Shown here: one piece after another, positions 53,218 through 63,499 of the stretch
How positions within the stretch are numbered: the stretch's first letter is position 1
Layout of the letters: every line of letters starts with the position of its first letter
Assembly (NCBI RefSeq): GCF_003966265.1
Contig: NZ_RXNV01000001.1
Span: 806,001 to 870,000 of the forward strand
Length of the DNA: 64,000 bases
DNA from: Shewanella atlantica
Lineage (GTDB): Bacteria > Pseudomonadota > Gammaproteobacteria > Enterobacterales > Shewanellaceae
Direction: 5' to 3'
The notes under the pieces: generated by a model
What the model was told of the DNA's origin: nothing
Databases searched by the model: none
What the model saw: the letters and a program-made list of their open reading frames with translations, nothing else
Translations under genes and position numbers: made by a program

Positions 53218-53640
53218 ATGTTCATGATTGAGTTAAATGATACCGGTTGGAGATACTGGCTGGTAACGGCTGCACTGCTTACCTATGGAGTCGCCGCCGA
53301 TCCCATAGGTTTTCTGCTCGCTATCGGCCTTACCCTTGTTCATCTGCTCCACTTTATCATTAACAAACGAAGTGTTACCGCATTTCCGATACAGGTTAGA
53401 TTTTGGTATTTGTCGCTTCTGCTGTTGGCGCAAGTTGAGGGGCTTAGTTGGATATATTGGATCCCGGCAATCGGCACCTGGGCTCAGGTACTCTTTGGCT
53501 ACTGCGCCATGGCGCGTTTCGTTTCACTACTGCCCTGGAACAGTAGTGAACCTTTTTCATTTGCTCAAGTCTGCCGGACATTTCTTGCGCGCCCCGTTAA
53601 AGGAAGCATCAAGCAAAAGGTTGCCGCTGAAAATAATTGA
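53218..53640 (+). CDS. Small inner-membrane protein of unknown function
   Basis: 140 residues with three or four hydrophobic segments (about 12-30, 31-48, 65-80, 85-105). Composition and length suggest a small integral membrane protein; no conserved motif was recognised. It starts after GGGAGAAGTGACAG. It is divergent from the iron receptor, so iron-responsive expression is possible. Confidence 0.75.
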   Translation: MFMIELNDTGWRYWLVTAALLTYGVAADPIGFLLAIGLTLVHLLHFIINKRSVTAFPIQVRFWYLSLLLLAQVEGLSWIYWIPAIGTWAQVLFGYCAMARFVSLLPWNSSEPFSFAQVCRTFLARPVKGSIKQKVAAENN

Positions 53641-53647
53641 TGCTCAG

Positions 53648-53670
53648 TAAGCCCACCGGATGTGGGCTTA
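53648..53670 (+). terminator. Hairpin after the 140-aa gene
   Basis: TAAGCCCAC-CGGAT-GTGGGCTTA, seven bases after the stop; tail weak in T. Confidence 0.5.
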
Positions 53671-53743
53671 TCTATGAGAAAACATCAGATCTGATCCATA
53701 ACCTGTCACTTTTGGCCAGGTCTGTTTATGCTCCCAGCCCTTC

Positions 53744-54796
53744 CTATCTGAAGCTATCATTTATCGTCTGCAACACATGGTTTCCGGGGCAGAGAGTCTC
53801 CTGCTTCAGAGCATTGAGCGGGGTATCGGTAGTCTGGTTTATCTCATGGTAATCATCGGCTTCCGGATCGATATACATTAAGCCGGTTAATATCTTTCCC
53901 TCGGCCTTCACCTGCTCAATTCTGGCCATGGCGTGCAGACGATCATGGGCGTCATAATCAGGCTGGATCCGTGACAGGCGCAGTATTGAGCCATCATGCA
54001 AACAGATATCTTCGCTATCTGCATCACTATTCTCGCAGCGGATCTCCTGTTTCACCGGCACAAAATCGGCTACCGCCGCCGTGACTATATGGTCATGAAC
54101 ATAGTCATAGGAGCGGGTCGACTCTGGGGTGTTATTAAAGGTGACGCAAGGGGAGATGATATCGATGAAGGCGAACCCCTTATGGCTTATCGCCGCCTTA
54201 ATAAGGGGCACGAGCTGGGCCTTATCACCGGAGAAGCTGCGGGCGACAAAGGTTGCACCGAACTGAAGCGCACTGACGCACAGGTCGATATCGGTAAACA
54301 GGCTGGCTTCTCCTGATTTATTTTTCATCCCCAGCTCCGCCGTTGCCGCGAGCTGACCCTTAGTCAAACCATAGACACCATTATTGGCAACGATATAGAG
54401 CATATTGAGCCTTCTGCGTACCACGTGGGCGAACTGACCAAAACCAATGGATGCACTGTCGCCATCACCCGACATGCCCAGATAGATCAGGTCTCTGTTC
54501 GCCATATTCGCACCCGTTGCCACCGACGGCATGCGGCCGTGTACCGTATTAAATCCATGTGCGTGGTTAAGGAAATAGTTTGGTGCCTTAGAGGAACAGC
54601 CAATGCCGGATATTTTTGCAACCCGATGAGGCGGAAGTGATAACTCGGCGCAGGCCTGGGTTACCGCGGCGGTGATGGCATCGTGTCCGCAACCGGCACA
54701 AAGGGTCGACAGGGCCCCCTCATAATCCCTGTGGGTTAAACCAAGATCGTTCACCTCCAGACGTGGATGTCTGAACTGGGGCTTGCGATAACTCAT
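53744..54796 (-). CDS. korB: 2-oxoacid:ferredoxin oxidoreductase, beta subunit
   Basis: 350 residues. The thiamine diphosphate binding region with STLCAGCGHDAI near 31-42 and GDGDSASIGFGQ near 108-119 matches the beta subunit of 2-oxoglutarate or pyruvate ferredoxin oxidoreductases. It decarboxylates 2-oxoacids to acyl-CoA and passes electrons to ferredoxin. Last gene of a three-gene minus-strand unit with the alpha subunit and an iron-sulphur/flavin protein. Substrate (2-oxoglutarate more likely than pyruvate) is inferred from the two-subunit form. Confidence 0.88.
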   Translation of the reverse strand: MSYRKPQFRHPRLEVNDLGLTHRDYEGALSTLCAGCGHDAITAAVTQACAELSLPPHRVAKISGIGCSSKAPNYFLNHAHGFNTVHGRMPSVATGANMANRDLIYLGMSGDGDSASIGFGQFAHVVRRRLNMLYIVANNGVYGLTKGQLAATAELGMKNKSGEASLFTDIDLCVSALQFGATFVARSFSGDKAQLVPLIKAAISHKGFAFIDIISPCVTFNNTPESTRSYDYVHDHIVTAAVADFVPVKQEIRCENSDADSEDICLHDGSILRLSRIQPDYDAHDRLHAMARIEQVKAEGKILTGLMYIDPEADDYHEINQTTDTPLNALKQETLCPGNHVLQTINDSFR

Positions 54797-54898
54797 ACTG
54801 ACTCCCTTTCCATTTTCCTTCGACTCGACTCAATTCGTCAGTGCTAATATGTTCAACTTCAGGTCACTTTCAATCATCATCCGATATAAGAGATTTTA

Positions 54899-56728
54899 TT
54901 ATCCTGCCACTTGATTGGTTTGCGCCGCCATAGACTCCTGCACAGAAGCAGCTATAAACTCGCCCGTAATGGCCAGGCCATCGTAATGAAGTATTGCCGT
55001 CATCGCCGCTGGATCTATCATCAACTCATTACAAAGCAGTGTCCTGAGTTGACCGTCTCTGTTCTGTTCGATAACAAATACCCGATCATGGCTATCGATG
55101 AAGTCGAGTACCTGCGCAGCAAAAGGAAATCCCCTGACACGCATAGTATTGGTTTTTACCCCCTGCTCACCCAATAGCGCGACAGCCTCCGGAATAGCTT
55201 CCAAAGTCGATCCGTAAAAAACTAAGCCTACGGATGCAGACTTAGCGTTAACTTGTATAACGGGCTCAGGCAGGAGTGTGGCTGCGGTGGCAAATTTATG
55301 ATTCAAGCGCTGCATATTATTGGTGTAATCTTCTGCCTTCTCAGAATACCCGGCTAACTCATTTTTTGAGGTGCCTCGGGTGAAGAAGGCACCTTTCTTA
55401 GGGTGGGTTCCCGGTAGGGTACGATAGCAGATCCCATCGCCATCGATATCGGCGTAACGAGCGAAGGCGGCAACCTCGTCCAGATCCGCGGCATCGAGCA
55501 CCTTTCCCAGATCGTATTTATGAGCATCATCCCACCCGAAGGGGCGGCTCATGTGAAAGTTCATGCCGGTATCGAGATCTGTCATCAATATGATTGGCGT
55601 CTGCAGTCTGTCGGCCAAATCAAATGCTAATGCGCTAAATTCGAAACATTCATATGGCGATGACGGCATCAAGAGTACCTGCTTACTATCGCCATGTGAG
55701 GCATAGGCACAGGTCAACATATCAGACTGCTGGGTACGGGTCGGCATACCGGTCGATGGCCCAGCTCTCTGTACATCGATAAGAACCAGAGGTACTTCGG
55801 AAAAATAGGCCAGCCCTAGAAATTCGGTCATCAGCGAGATCCCGGGGCCACTGGTGGCGGTAAAGGCACGTGCGCCATTCCAGCCGGCTCCCATGGCGAT
55901 ACCTATGGCAGCGGGCTCATCTTCGGCCTGGACTATCGCATAGTTTTTCTGCCCGCTGGCAGGGTCAATACGCAACCTTTGACAGTAAGATGAAAACTTC
56001 TCGATAACCGAGGTAGAGGGGGTTATCGGGTACCAGCCGACCACAGTGGCACCGCCATAAACCGCCCCAAGCGCGCAGGCAGTGTTGCCGTCGACCATAA
56101 TTTTGTCACCCACCAGATCCCGGCGTTCAAGGTGTATGGCTAACGGACAGCTAAACTGTTTAGCCGCAAATTGAAAACCAAGCTCCAGGGCATACAGGTT
56201 TGGACGGATAAGCTTATCTTTTCCCTTAAACTGTTCCGATACCAGCTGCCTTAGAACCTGAAAATCGAAGCCCAGCAGTGCGGCCAATGCCCCCACGTAG
56301 ATCACATTCTTAAAGAGCTGTCGCTGGCGTTGATCGCTGTATTCGTTGCGGCAGATCTCGGAGATAGGCATCCCCAGGAAGGTGATATCCTCCCGCTCAA
56401 GACGCTTAGGTAACATGCTGCTGGAGTCGTATAACAGATAACCACCTGCTCGTACCGAATCGATATCTTCACCTAAGGTCTGGGCATTCATGGCCACCAC
56501 CATCTCTGGCGCCCCACCGCGACGTCCCAGATAACCTTTCTCGCTGATCCTCACCTCGAACCAGGTGGGCATCCCCTGAATATTAGATGGGAATATATTC
56601 TTAGCGCTTACCGGTAGCCCCATTCGCATAATGGCCTTGGCAAACATATTGTTAGCACTGGCAGAGCCAGTACCATTGGTATTGGCAAAGCGCACTACAA
56701 ATTCATTGATTGATTGACATTGGGTCAT
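54899..56728 (-). CDS. korA: 2-oxoacid:ferredoxin oxidoreductase, fused gamma-alpha subunit
   Basis: 609 residues: an N-terminal gamma domain (about 1-190, VRFANTNGTGSASANNMFAKAIMRMGLP) fused to the alpha pyrimidine-binding domain (MVDGNTACALGAVYGGATVVGWYPITPSTSVIE near 211-243) and a transketolase-C-like end. It forms the catalytic heterodimer with KorB. Its ATG overlaps a relict TGA of a duplicated segment of the upstream gene (see repeat at 56725). Confidence 0.9.
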   Translation of the reverse strand: MTQCQSINEFVVRFANTNGTGSASANNMFAKAIMRMGLPVSAKNIFPSNIQGMPTWFEVRISEKGYLGRRGGAPEMVVAMNAQTLGEDIDSVRAGGYLLYDSSSMLPKRLEREDITFLGMPISEICRNEYSDQRQRQLFKNVIYVGALAALLGFDFQVLRQLVSEQFKGKDKLIRPNLYALELGFQFAAKQFSCPLAIHLERRDLVGDKIMVDGNTACALGAVYGGATVVGWYPITPSTSVIEKFSSYCQRLRIDPASGQKNYAIVQAEDEPAAIGIAMGAGWNGARAFTATSGPGISLMTEFLGLAYFSEVPLVLIDVQRAGPSTGMPTRTQQSDMLTCAYASHGDSKQVLLMPSSPYECFEFSALAFDLADRLQTPIILMTDLDTGMNFHMSRPFGWDDAHKYDLGKVLDAADLDEVAAFARYADIDGDGICYRTLPGTHPKKGAFFTRGTSKNELAGYSEKAEDYTNNMQRLNHKFATAATLLPEPVIQVNAKSASVGLVFYGSTLEAIPEAVALLGEQGVKTNTMRVRGFPFAAQVLDFIDSHDRVFVIEQNRDGQLRTLLCNELMIDPAAMTAILHYDGLAITGEFIAASVQESMAAQTNQVAG

Positions 56729-56940
56729 TTGGTCGCAGCCTTTACATTATTCAAGATAAACTTTTTCATGTCCCTGGCATCTCTAGAGTGAGCAGCGCTC
56801 GGCACATCCCCCGCAGATTGACTCACACCCAGTCATTCGATCGCGGCCTTCGCATTATTCAAGATGAACTTCTTCATATCCCAGGCGCCGGTAGGACAAC
56901 GCTCGGCACACAGTCCACAGTGAAGACACACATCTTCGTC
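56725..56940. repeat. 108-bp tandem duplication of the oxidoreductase gene 3' end
   Basis: 56725-56832 is a diverged copy of 56833-56940. The first 50 bases are about 85 per cent alike, the rest aligns with small gaps. In the minus direction it still reads RDMKKFILNN followed by KAA and a TGA that overlaps the korA ATG. Confidence 0.8.
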
Positions 56941-58626
56941 CTTGATCATCAAATGGCCCGTCTTCAGGGGGGCTGATACAAAAAGTTCCTGCTCAGGATT
57001 TATATCACTGACCCTAAGCCTGTTCACGACGATAGGATCTCTTACCTCTGTCTCCTCGGCCTGAGCCGGGATAAAGTTAATGCAGTCCACCGGGCAGACA
57101 TCTTCACAGGCGGAGCATTCGATGCAGATATCTTCACTGAAGATGGTATGAACATCACAGTTAAAACAACGATGAGCTTCGTCAAGGGCAAGCTTCTCGT
57201 CATAGCCTAATTCGACCTCACTCGTCAGCTTCTCTATCGCCTCCTGCCAATCGAGACGCGGCACAGGATAACGTGAGTCCAGCTTTATCTTATTATGGTA
57301 ACTCCACTCATGAATGCCCATCTTCTGGCTGACAAGGTTGAAATCACTGACAGGTCTTTCTAAGACCGGGTCTTTACCATGGCATAGCAGATCGATAGAG
57401 ATGGCAGCCTTGTGACCGTGAGCCACTGCGGTAATGATATTCTTTGGACCAAAGGCGGCATCGCCACCAAAAAATACCGTCGGTAAGCTCGATTGCAATG
57501 AGGTCTCATCGAGCACCGGCTGTTGCCATTCATTGAACTCGATGCCAATGTCACGCTCTATCCAGGGGAAGGCGGTATCCTGACCTATGGCGATCAATAC
57601 TTCATCGCACTCCATCATCACAGTATTACCCGTGGGAGTTAACGTACGCTTGCCCTTCTCGTCATAACTGGACTTCAACTCCTCGAACAGCACGCCCTTA
57701 AACTTCCCCTTTTCCATGACGAATTCTAACGGCGTGTGATTAGGGATGATCTCAATGTTTTCCCCGGCAGCATCGCTTTTCTCCCAGGGGGAAGCCTTCA
57801 TCGCTTCGAAGGTCGAACGTACCACCACCTTTACCTGTTTGCCTCCCAGGCGTTTAGCGGTTCTACAACAGTCCATGGCTGTGTTGCCGCCCCCCAGAAC
57901 GATAACCCGCTCACCGATACTTCGGGTATGACCAAAGGCAACACTGGCTAACCAGTCAATCCCCAGAGTCAGATGATCCTTTGCCTCCTGGCGACCTGGG
58001 ATCCTGACATCACGACCTTTCGGCGCCCCGGTCCCCACAAAGACCACATCAAATATCTCCTCAAGCATGGCTTTCATGCTATTTATGGCAACACCAAAAC
58101 GAACCTTGAGTCCCATTTGCAGAATCAGATCCAGCTCTTCATCGAGAACAGTTTCCGGTAGGCGAAACGCGGGAATTTGACTTCGCATCATGCCACCAGC
58201 CTGGAGATCACGTTCGAATAGTGTGATCTTGTAACCCAGCGGCAGTAGATCCCGGGCGACCGTTAGTGAGGCGGGACCGGCACCGATCAGGGCGATATGT
58301 TTACCGTTCTTCGTTCGCGGGATCTCCGGCAGTAGAGCCTGTATATCCCCCTTATAATCTGCCGCGACACGCTTCAAGCGGCAGATAGCCACAGGATCGT
58401 CTTCGACACGTCCCCGACGGCATGCTGGCTCACAGGGACGGTCACAGACCCGTCCCAAAATGCCGGGAAAGACATTTGATTCCCAGTTGAGCATATAGGC
58501 TTGAGTGTATTTTCTGTCGGCGATCAGACGAATATATTCGGGCACCGGCGTGTGGGCAGGACAGGCTTGTTGGCAGTCAACCACTTTGAGAAAGTGTCGG
58601 TAGTGGGAAGTATCTGTTTTTTTCAA
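56833..58626 (-). CDS. GltD-type FAD/NAD(P) oxidoreductase with 4Fe-4S domains
   Basis: 597 residues. N-terminal cysteine cluster (CQQACPAHTPVPEY, CDRPCEPACRR), FAD-binding GAGPASLTVARDLLPLG near 115-131, NAD(P)-binding GGGNTAMDCCRTAKRLGG near 243-260, and two C-terminal 4Fe-4S motifs (CIECSACEDVCPVDC and CLHCGLCAERCPTGA). It likely transfers electrons between NADPH and ferredoxin for KorAB, as in Kor complexes with a GltD-like partner. First gene of the operon. Confidence 0.88.
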   Translation of the reverse strand: MKKTDTSHYRHFLKVVDCQQACPAHTPVPEYIRLIADRKYTQAYMLNWESNVFPGILGRVCDRPCEPACRRGRVEDDPVAICRLKRVAADYKGDIQALLPEIPRTKNGKHIALIGAGPASLTVARDLLPLGYKITLFERDLQAGGMMRSQIPAFRLPETVLDEELDLILQMGLKVRFGVAINSMKAMLEEIFDVVFVGTGAPKGRDVRIPGRQEAKDHLTLGIDWLASVAFGHTRSIGERVIVLGGGNTAMDCCRTAKRLGGKQVKVVVRSTFEAMKASPWEKSDAAGENIEIIPNHTPLEFVMEKGKFKGVLFEELKSSYDEKGKRTLTPTGNTVMMECDEVLIAIGQDTAFPWIERDIGIEFNEWQQPVLDETSLQSSLPTVFFGGDAAFGPKNIITAVAHGHKAAISIDLLCHGKDPVLERPVSDFNLVSQKMGIHEWSYHNKIKLDSRYPVPRLDWQEAIEKLTSEVELGYDEKLALDEAHRCFNCDVHTIFSEDICIECSACEDVCPVDCINFIPAQAEETEVRDPIVVNRLRVSDINPEQELFVSAPLKTGHLMIKDEDVCLHCGLCAERCPTGAWDMKKFILNNAKAAIE

Positions 58627-58892
58627 AGTAACAACCTTGGTTAATGACAGACTTGTTAATGAGGCTAACGTTTTCCTGTATATTTAATGTACATCATAAT
58701 CACCAACAAAGAAGGTTTTTTTGTTATTTTCCAGCCCAGTACCGGATCGAGTGTACCGAATTAAGCTTGATGCAAGATTTCAATCGGTGACAAAGGTGAC
58801 GCATCAAGCCAGAGAGAAGATGAGCAGGCTCATGCGCCCTAAGCATGAGCCTTAGTCATGAGCCTTAGCTGCCTGCCAAATAATCTGTATCG

Positions 58893-61010
58893 CTAAGTCT
58901 TCAATCGACCCAGCTGCTCATGCTGTGACTTCACTAAATCGGCCAGATTAGTACTGCTGTCCAGCGCTTCACCGGCAAGCCTTGCGAGATCGGATGCGGA
59001 ATCAGAGATCCCGGTTATATTCTTATTCACCTCTTCGGTGACGGCACTTTGCTCCTCCGCCGCGGTGGCGATATGAGTAACCTGGCTCGAGACCTCATCT
59101 ATCTGTGCAACCATGGCGTTGATCGAAGCCAGCGCCTCCTCAGTTTGAGCCACGGCCTGCTGGGCTTTTACTGCACCACTGTCTATCACATCGGAGGCAC
59201 TGCTGACCTCCATCTGCAGCGAACTAATCAACTGAGTAATATCGTCTGTCGATGTCTGAGTCTTCGACGCTAACGCTCTCACCTCGTCGGCGACTACCGC
59301 GAAGCCCCGTCCCTGTTCGCCGGCTCTGGCGGCCTCGATGGCAGCATTGAGGGCGAGCAAGTTTGTCTGATCGGCGATGGAGCGGATAACCTCAACGATT
59401 GAGCTGATATTATCACTGCTTGTCGAGACCCTGCCTACCGCTTCTTTAGCCTGTAAAGACTCATCAGACATAGTGGTCACATAGTCCATAGCCGTCATCA
59501 GGCTATGCTCACTCTGTTTCACATTCCGGGACATAGCATCGGTTTCCGTCGCCGTCTGCTCCGAGGCTTTAGCCACTTCCAGTGCCGTAGCACTCATCTG
59601 GTTAACCGCTGTCACCACACTTTCAATCTCACCGTATTGACCATTAACACTGTCCCGGGTTTGCTGGGCAATGTTAGCCACGGTTAGGCTTTCCTGTTGT
59701 GATTGACTTGCCAGCTGTTTGAGCTCGACGATTAACAACCTGAGTTTAGTCAGAAATGCATTAAACCCTTTACCTAAGGCTATCAATTCCGCATGTGACT
59801 CGACTTCGATAGATTGGGTCAGATCCCCCTCCGCACTAGCCAGGTTTTCGACTCTGGATTGGATCATCCTTAGCGGTGAGATAATGCTGCGGATCACCAG
59901 CCAGATACTGAAAACGGCGATGACCGACACGATTGCACCTAATGTGAGCTGTAGACTACCCAGTGATTGGGCCATCGCCTGCATCTGGTCATTGAGTGCC
60001 ATGGCAGTCTTAAATGCTTCCTCTCTGGGTACCTCAATCACCAGCGACCAGGTACTGCCAGACAGCGGAATGTCTATGGGATAGGCGACCGCGATCTCAA
60101 CATCATTTTCGAAATATTTATCTCCCTTATGAAGGTTCTGCAATTTAGCGGCAAGATCGGCTCCCATCGCCTCCTTAACAGGTCTGGCCATCTTGTCATA
60201 ATGACTCGCCGCAACGATTAACCCCTTGCTACTCAGTAGCGTCACCTTAGCCTTGCCCTGATACAGCTCGCCCGAGAGCTTTTTTATCAATTTTTGAAAT
60301 ATCGGCAGATTAAGATCGACACCCACTAACCCGGTAAATTGACCACTTTTCAGAACCGGTACCGTCAGTGAAGTCATTAAGGCGTTATGGCCCGGTGTCA
60401 CTTCATACAGATAGGGCTCCATTAAACAGGGGCGCTTGCTGTCCTTGGCACACAGATACCATTCGGCTTCACGAATACCGAACTCATTCACTGTCGTTAC
60501 ATACTTCTCAGCGGCATCATCGACCGCTTCCTGAGAGACACTGCCATCGTCGTTACGCACGAAATACAGCTCTAAACTCCCAGCCCCCACCACACTATGA
60601 CTCGTTCCCGAAAGGTATTGTTCGTCTTTGCCATCGAAGCCATCGGCTTCAAATTGTGCATACATGGATGACAGCTGACTGTTCTTACTTAACACAGCAG
60701 CGACACTGACCTCTAAGCCTTCGCGCGTCATATGCTCCGTACCCGAAGATTGCTCAATCGTTGCCGCAAACGAATAAGGGATGCGGTACGCTTCATTAAT
60801 AAAACCCGCAATCATCTCACCATATTCACCGGCTCTGGCTTCCAGTTTCGCTCGGGTCTCCTGATGGAGCACCGTCTGTACCTCATCGGCTATCTCAGCG
60901 TTCTTGCTACTCAAGGCCCACCACAAGGTGACAGATAAAATAGTCACAATCGCCAAAAAAAGCGCAGAGGTGATCCAGAGTAACTTGGTACTGATGGGCA
61001 GGTGTTTCAT
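58893..61010 (-). CDS. Methyl-accepting chemotaxis protein with dCACHE sensor
   Basis: 705 residues from the ATG at 61010, which has TGGAG seven bases upstream. Membrane segments near 12-33 and 360-382 bracket a periplasmic double-CACHE sensor (about 40-350). HAMP (about 383-435) and the signalling domain follow, with the hairpin tip [41 protein letters not shown]. It binds a small ligand, often an amino acid or amine, and controls the flagellar motor through CheA. Ligand unknown; the putrescine genes next door make an amine possible. Confidence 0.92.
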   Translation of the reverse strand: MKHLPISTKLLWITSALFLAIVTILSVTLWWALSSKNAEIADEVQTVLHQETRAKLEARAGEYGEMIAGFINEAYRIPYSFAATIEQSSGTEHMTREGLEVSVAAVLSKNSQLSSMYAQFEADGFDGKDEQYLSGTSHSVVGAGSLELYFVRNDDGSVSQEAVDDAAEKYVTTVNEFGIREAEWYLCAKDSKRPCLMEPYLYEVTPGHNALMTSLTVPVLKSGQFTGLVGVDLNLPIFQKLIKKLSGELYQGKAKVTLLSSKGLIVAASHYDKMARPVKEAMGADLAAKLQNLHKGDKYFENDVEIAVAYPIDIPLSGSTWSLVIEVPREEAFKTAMALNDQMQAMAQSLGSLQLTLGAIVSVIAVFSIWLVIRSIISPLRMIQSRVENLASAEGDLTQSIEVESHAELIALGKGFNAFLTKLRLLIVELKQLASQSQQESLTVANIAQQTRDSVNGQYGEIESVVTAVNQMSATALEVAKASEQTATETDAMSRNVKQSEHSLMTAMDYVTTMSDESLQAKEAVGRVSTSSDNISSIVEVIRSIADQTNLLALNAAIEAARAGEQGRGFAVVADEVRALASKTQTSTDDITQLISSLQMEVSSASDVIDSGAVKAQQAVAQTEEALASINAMVAQIDEVSSQVTHIATAAEEQSAVTEEVNKNITGISDSASDLARLAGEALDSSTNLADLVKSQHEQLGRLKT

Positions 61011-61164
61011 TTTTTTCTCCAAAAGAGAGTTTTTTCAGACTAATAAACTTACGAATAGAAAGAGGAATGTCTTTGTGCCTGTATTAAAAATAGCAGGCTT
61101 GAGAACGAGTGCCATTGCTAATTGAATGAATTAGCAAGCTTTTGATTTATTTGATGGAAGGATT

Positions 61165-61187
61165 AGCCTCGACAGAAGGTCGAGGCT
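61165..61187 (-). terminator. Hairpin after puuB
   Basis: AGCCTCGAC-CTTCT-GTCGAGGCT, a 9-bp perfect stem about 27 bases after the puuB stop. No T-run follows, so it may be a weak terminator or stabiliser. Confidence 0.5.
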
Positions 61188-61213
61188 GATTGATTTTACC
61201 AAGTCGGAATATA

Positions 61214-62500
61214 TCAGATCCCCAACTTATCCCTCATGGTGTAGTACCAGGCGCCTATGGCACTGAAGGGGATCTTGAACATATGTCCGCCGGGGAACGG
61301 ATAATGAGGCAGACCGGCAAAGGCATCGAACCTCGTCGCCTGTCCATGTATCGCCTCGGCCAATATCTTGCCCGCCAGATGGGTATAGGTCACCCCATGT
61401 CCGCTGCAGCCCTGTGAATAGTAGACGTTATCGCCAATACGCCCAACCTGAGGCAAGCGTGACAGGGTTAGCAGGAAATTCCCCGTCCAGGTGTAATCTA
61501 TCTTCACATCTTTTAGCTGAGGGAAGGTCTCCAACATCTTAGGGCGGATGATAGCTTCGATATTGGCTGGATCCCGCGCACCGTATACCACACCACCTCC
61601 GTAAATAAGACGCTTATCACCCGAAAGCCTGAAATAATCGAGTAGATAGTTACAATCTTCTACACAGTAGTCTTGAGGTAATAAGCTCGCCGCCAATTCA
61701 TCACTGAGTGGCTCAGTGGTCACCACCTGTGTGCCACAAGGCATAGACTTAGCCTGCAGCTGTGGCATTAACCCATTGAGGTAGGCATTACCCGCTACCA
61801 CGACAAACTTAGCCTTAACCGAACCTTTAGCTGTGTGAACGACCGGGCTATCACCCTGCTCGACCTTAATCACCGCCGAGTCTTCAAATATCTTGCCGCC
61901 CAATGACTCTACGGCATGAGCTTCACCCAAGGCGAGGTTGAGTGGATGAATATGTCCGCCACTCTTATCGAGCAGCCCACCGACATAACGTTCAGAGTCG
62001 ACGACGGAACGGATCCCTTTACCATCGAGCAGCTCCAGATGCCCCATATGACCATGCTTCTCCCACAGCGCTTTTTGCGCCTCGAGATGGCCCATCTGTT
62101 TAGGGTTTATCGCGGCAAACACACCGCCATTTTTAAGATCGCACTGAATATTATATTTATGGATCAATTCCTTGATAATGCGCGAGCCTTCAAATGCCAT
62201 CTCGCCAAACAACTTTCCGTTCTCTTTGCCTACGGTTTTTTCAATCGAGTCGATATCACGACTGAAGCTATTCACTATCTGACCGCCGTTACGGCCCGAA
62301 GCGCCCCAACCAATACGTGCGGCTTCGAGTACTGTGACACTAAAGCCGAGTTCTAACAGATGTATTGCCGTCGATAGCCCGGTATATCCGGCGCCTATGA
62401 TGCAAATATCGGCCTCAACATTGTCTGCCAATTGAGAACGTTCAACTTTATCGTTTGCTGAAGCTGCATAATAGGATTCTGCGTGAGGTACACTGCTCAT
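61214..62500 (-). CDS. puuB: FAD-dependent amine oxidase, gamma-glutamylputrescine oxidase-like
   Basis: 428 residues of the DAO/GlpO family. The dinucleotide motif ADICIIGAGYTGLSTAIHLLELG is at 29-51 with GRNGGQIV near 68-75 and the ending YSQGCSGHGVTYTHLAGKILAE near 366-387. PuuB oxidises gamma-glutamylputrescine in putrescine breakdown. The potI-potH putrescine permease genes lie directly upstream on the same strand, supporting this role over other amine oxidases of the family. Confidence 0.85.
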   Translation of the reverse strand: MSSVPHAESYYAASANDKVERSQLADNVEADICIIGAGYTGLSTAIHLLELGFSVTVLEAARIGWGASGRNGGQIVNSFSRDIDSIEKTVGKENGKLFGEMAFEGSRIIKELIHKYNIQCDLKNGGVFAAINPKQMGHLEAQKALWEKHGHMGHLELLDGKGIRSVVDSERYVGGLLDKSGGHIHPLNLALGEAHAVESLGGKIFEDSAVIKVEQGDSPVVHTAKGSVKAKFVVVAGNAYLNGLMPQLQAKSMPCGTQVVTTEPLSDELAASLLPQDYCVEDCNYLLDYFRLSGDKRLIYGGGVVYGARDPANIEAIIRPKMLETFPQLKDVKIDYTWTGNFLLTLSRLPQVGRIGDNVYYSQGCSGHGVTYTHLAGKILAEAIHGQATRFDAFAGLPHYPFPGGHMFKIPFSAIGAWYYTMRDKLGI

Positions 62501-62671
62501 TTCTCTGCCCTACCTTGTTATCTGTTTGGCCATATAGTCTGCCTCTATCTTCTTACCTGAGGCTTTGCTATTGAGACCAAGTTATATGGATAAGTGTGCC
62601 GATCATTGACTGTTCATATGACGACACACTTCTTTTAAATCTTACTGAACCTTTCTCGCCTTCTTAACCAC

Positions 62672-63499
62672 TTACATCGCTGGCGGAAGGCTCTTCTTGT
62701 CACTTCGACGAGCGAAGTACCAGGAGATAAATGCAATCAAGGAGACTGTTAAAATAATAAGTGTCGCCAAAGCATTAATCTTAGGTGAGACCCCCATACG
62801 TACTGAGGAGAACACCACCATAGGTAACGTCGTCGCACCCGGTCCCGATGTAAAACTGGCGATAACCAAGTCATCCAACGAGAGGCTGAACGACAGTAAC
62901 CAACCCGCCATCAATGAGGGAGATATCATAGGAACCGTGATATAGAAAAAGGTCTTAAACGGGGTTGCACCCAGATCTTGAGCCGCCTCCTCTATGGATT
63001 GATCCAGCTCCCGAAGGCGCGCCGATACCACCACGGCCACATAGGCGGCGCAGAACGTCGAATGCGCAAGCCATACCGTAAACATCCCCCGCTCGGCTGG
63101 CCAACCGAAGGTGTCGGCCATATGCACAAACAGTAACAGCAGTGACAAACCCGTGATCACCTCAGGCATAACCAGTGGCGCAGTGATCATGCTCGACAGT
63201 GTCATCTTTCCCCATGAGCGGGAGAAGCGCGTCATCACAAATGCTGCCATAGTCCCGAGTATCACAGCCATCGATGAGGCAAAAAATGCCACTCGTAAAC
63301 TGGTCCACACCGCATCTAATATCTGCTGATCACGAAACAGCTCGCCATACCATTTAGCGGAGAACCCGCCCCAGACCGTCACCAGTTTCGACTCGTTAAA
63401 TGAGTAGAAGATTAAGATAAACATAGGGACGTAGAGGAAGAACATTCCAGCCCAAAGCATTATGGTAGAAAAACTTAACTTATCCTTTAGGCTACTCAT
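62672..63499 (-). CDS. potI: Putrescine ABC transporter permease PotI
   Basis: 275 residues with six membrane segments and the inner-membrane permease signature EEAAQDLGATPFKTFFYITVPMISPSLMAGWLLSF (EAA loop near 161-195). It matches E. coli PotI, partner of PotH in the PotFGHI putrescine importer. Its ATG overlaps the potH stop (ATGA). Confidence 0.92.
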   Translation of the reverse strand: MSSLKDKLSFSTIMLWAGMFFLYVPMFILIFYSFNESKLVTVWGGFSAKWYGELFRDQQILDAVWTSLRVAFFASSMAVILGTMAAFVMTRFSRSWGKMTLSSMITAPLVMPEVITGLSLLLLFVHMADTFGWPAERGMFTVWLAHSTFCAAYVAVVVSARLRELDQSIEEAAQDLGATPFKTFFYITVPMISPSLMAGWLLSFSLSLDDLVIASFTSGPGATTLPMVVFSSVRMGVSPKINALATLIILTVSLIAFISWYFARRSDKKSLPPAM

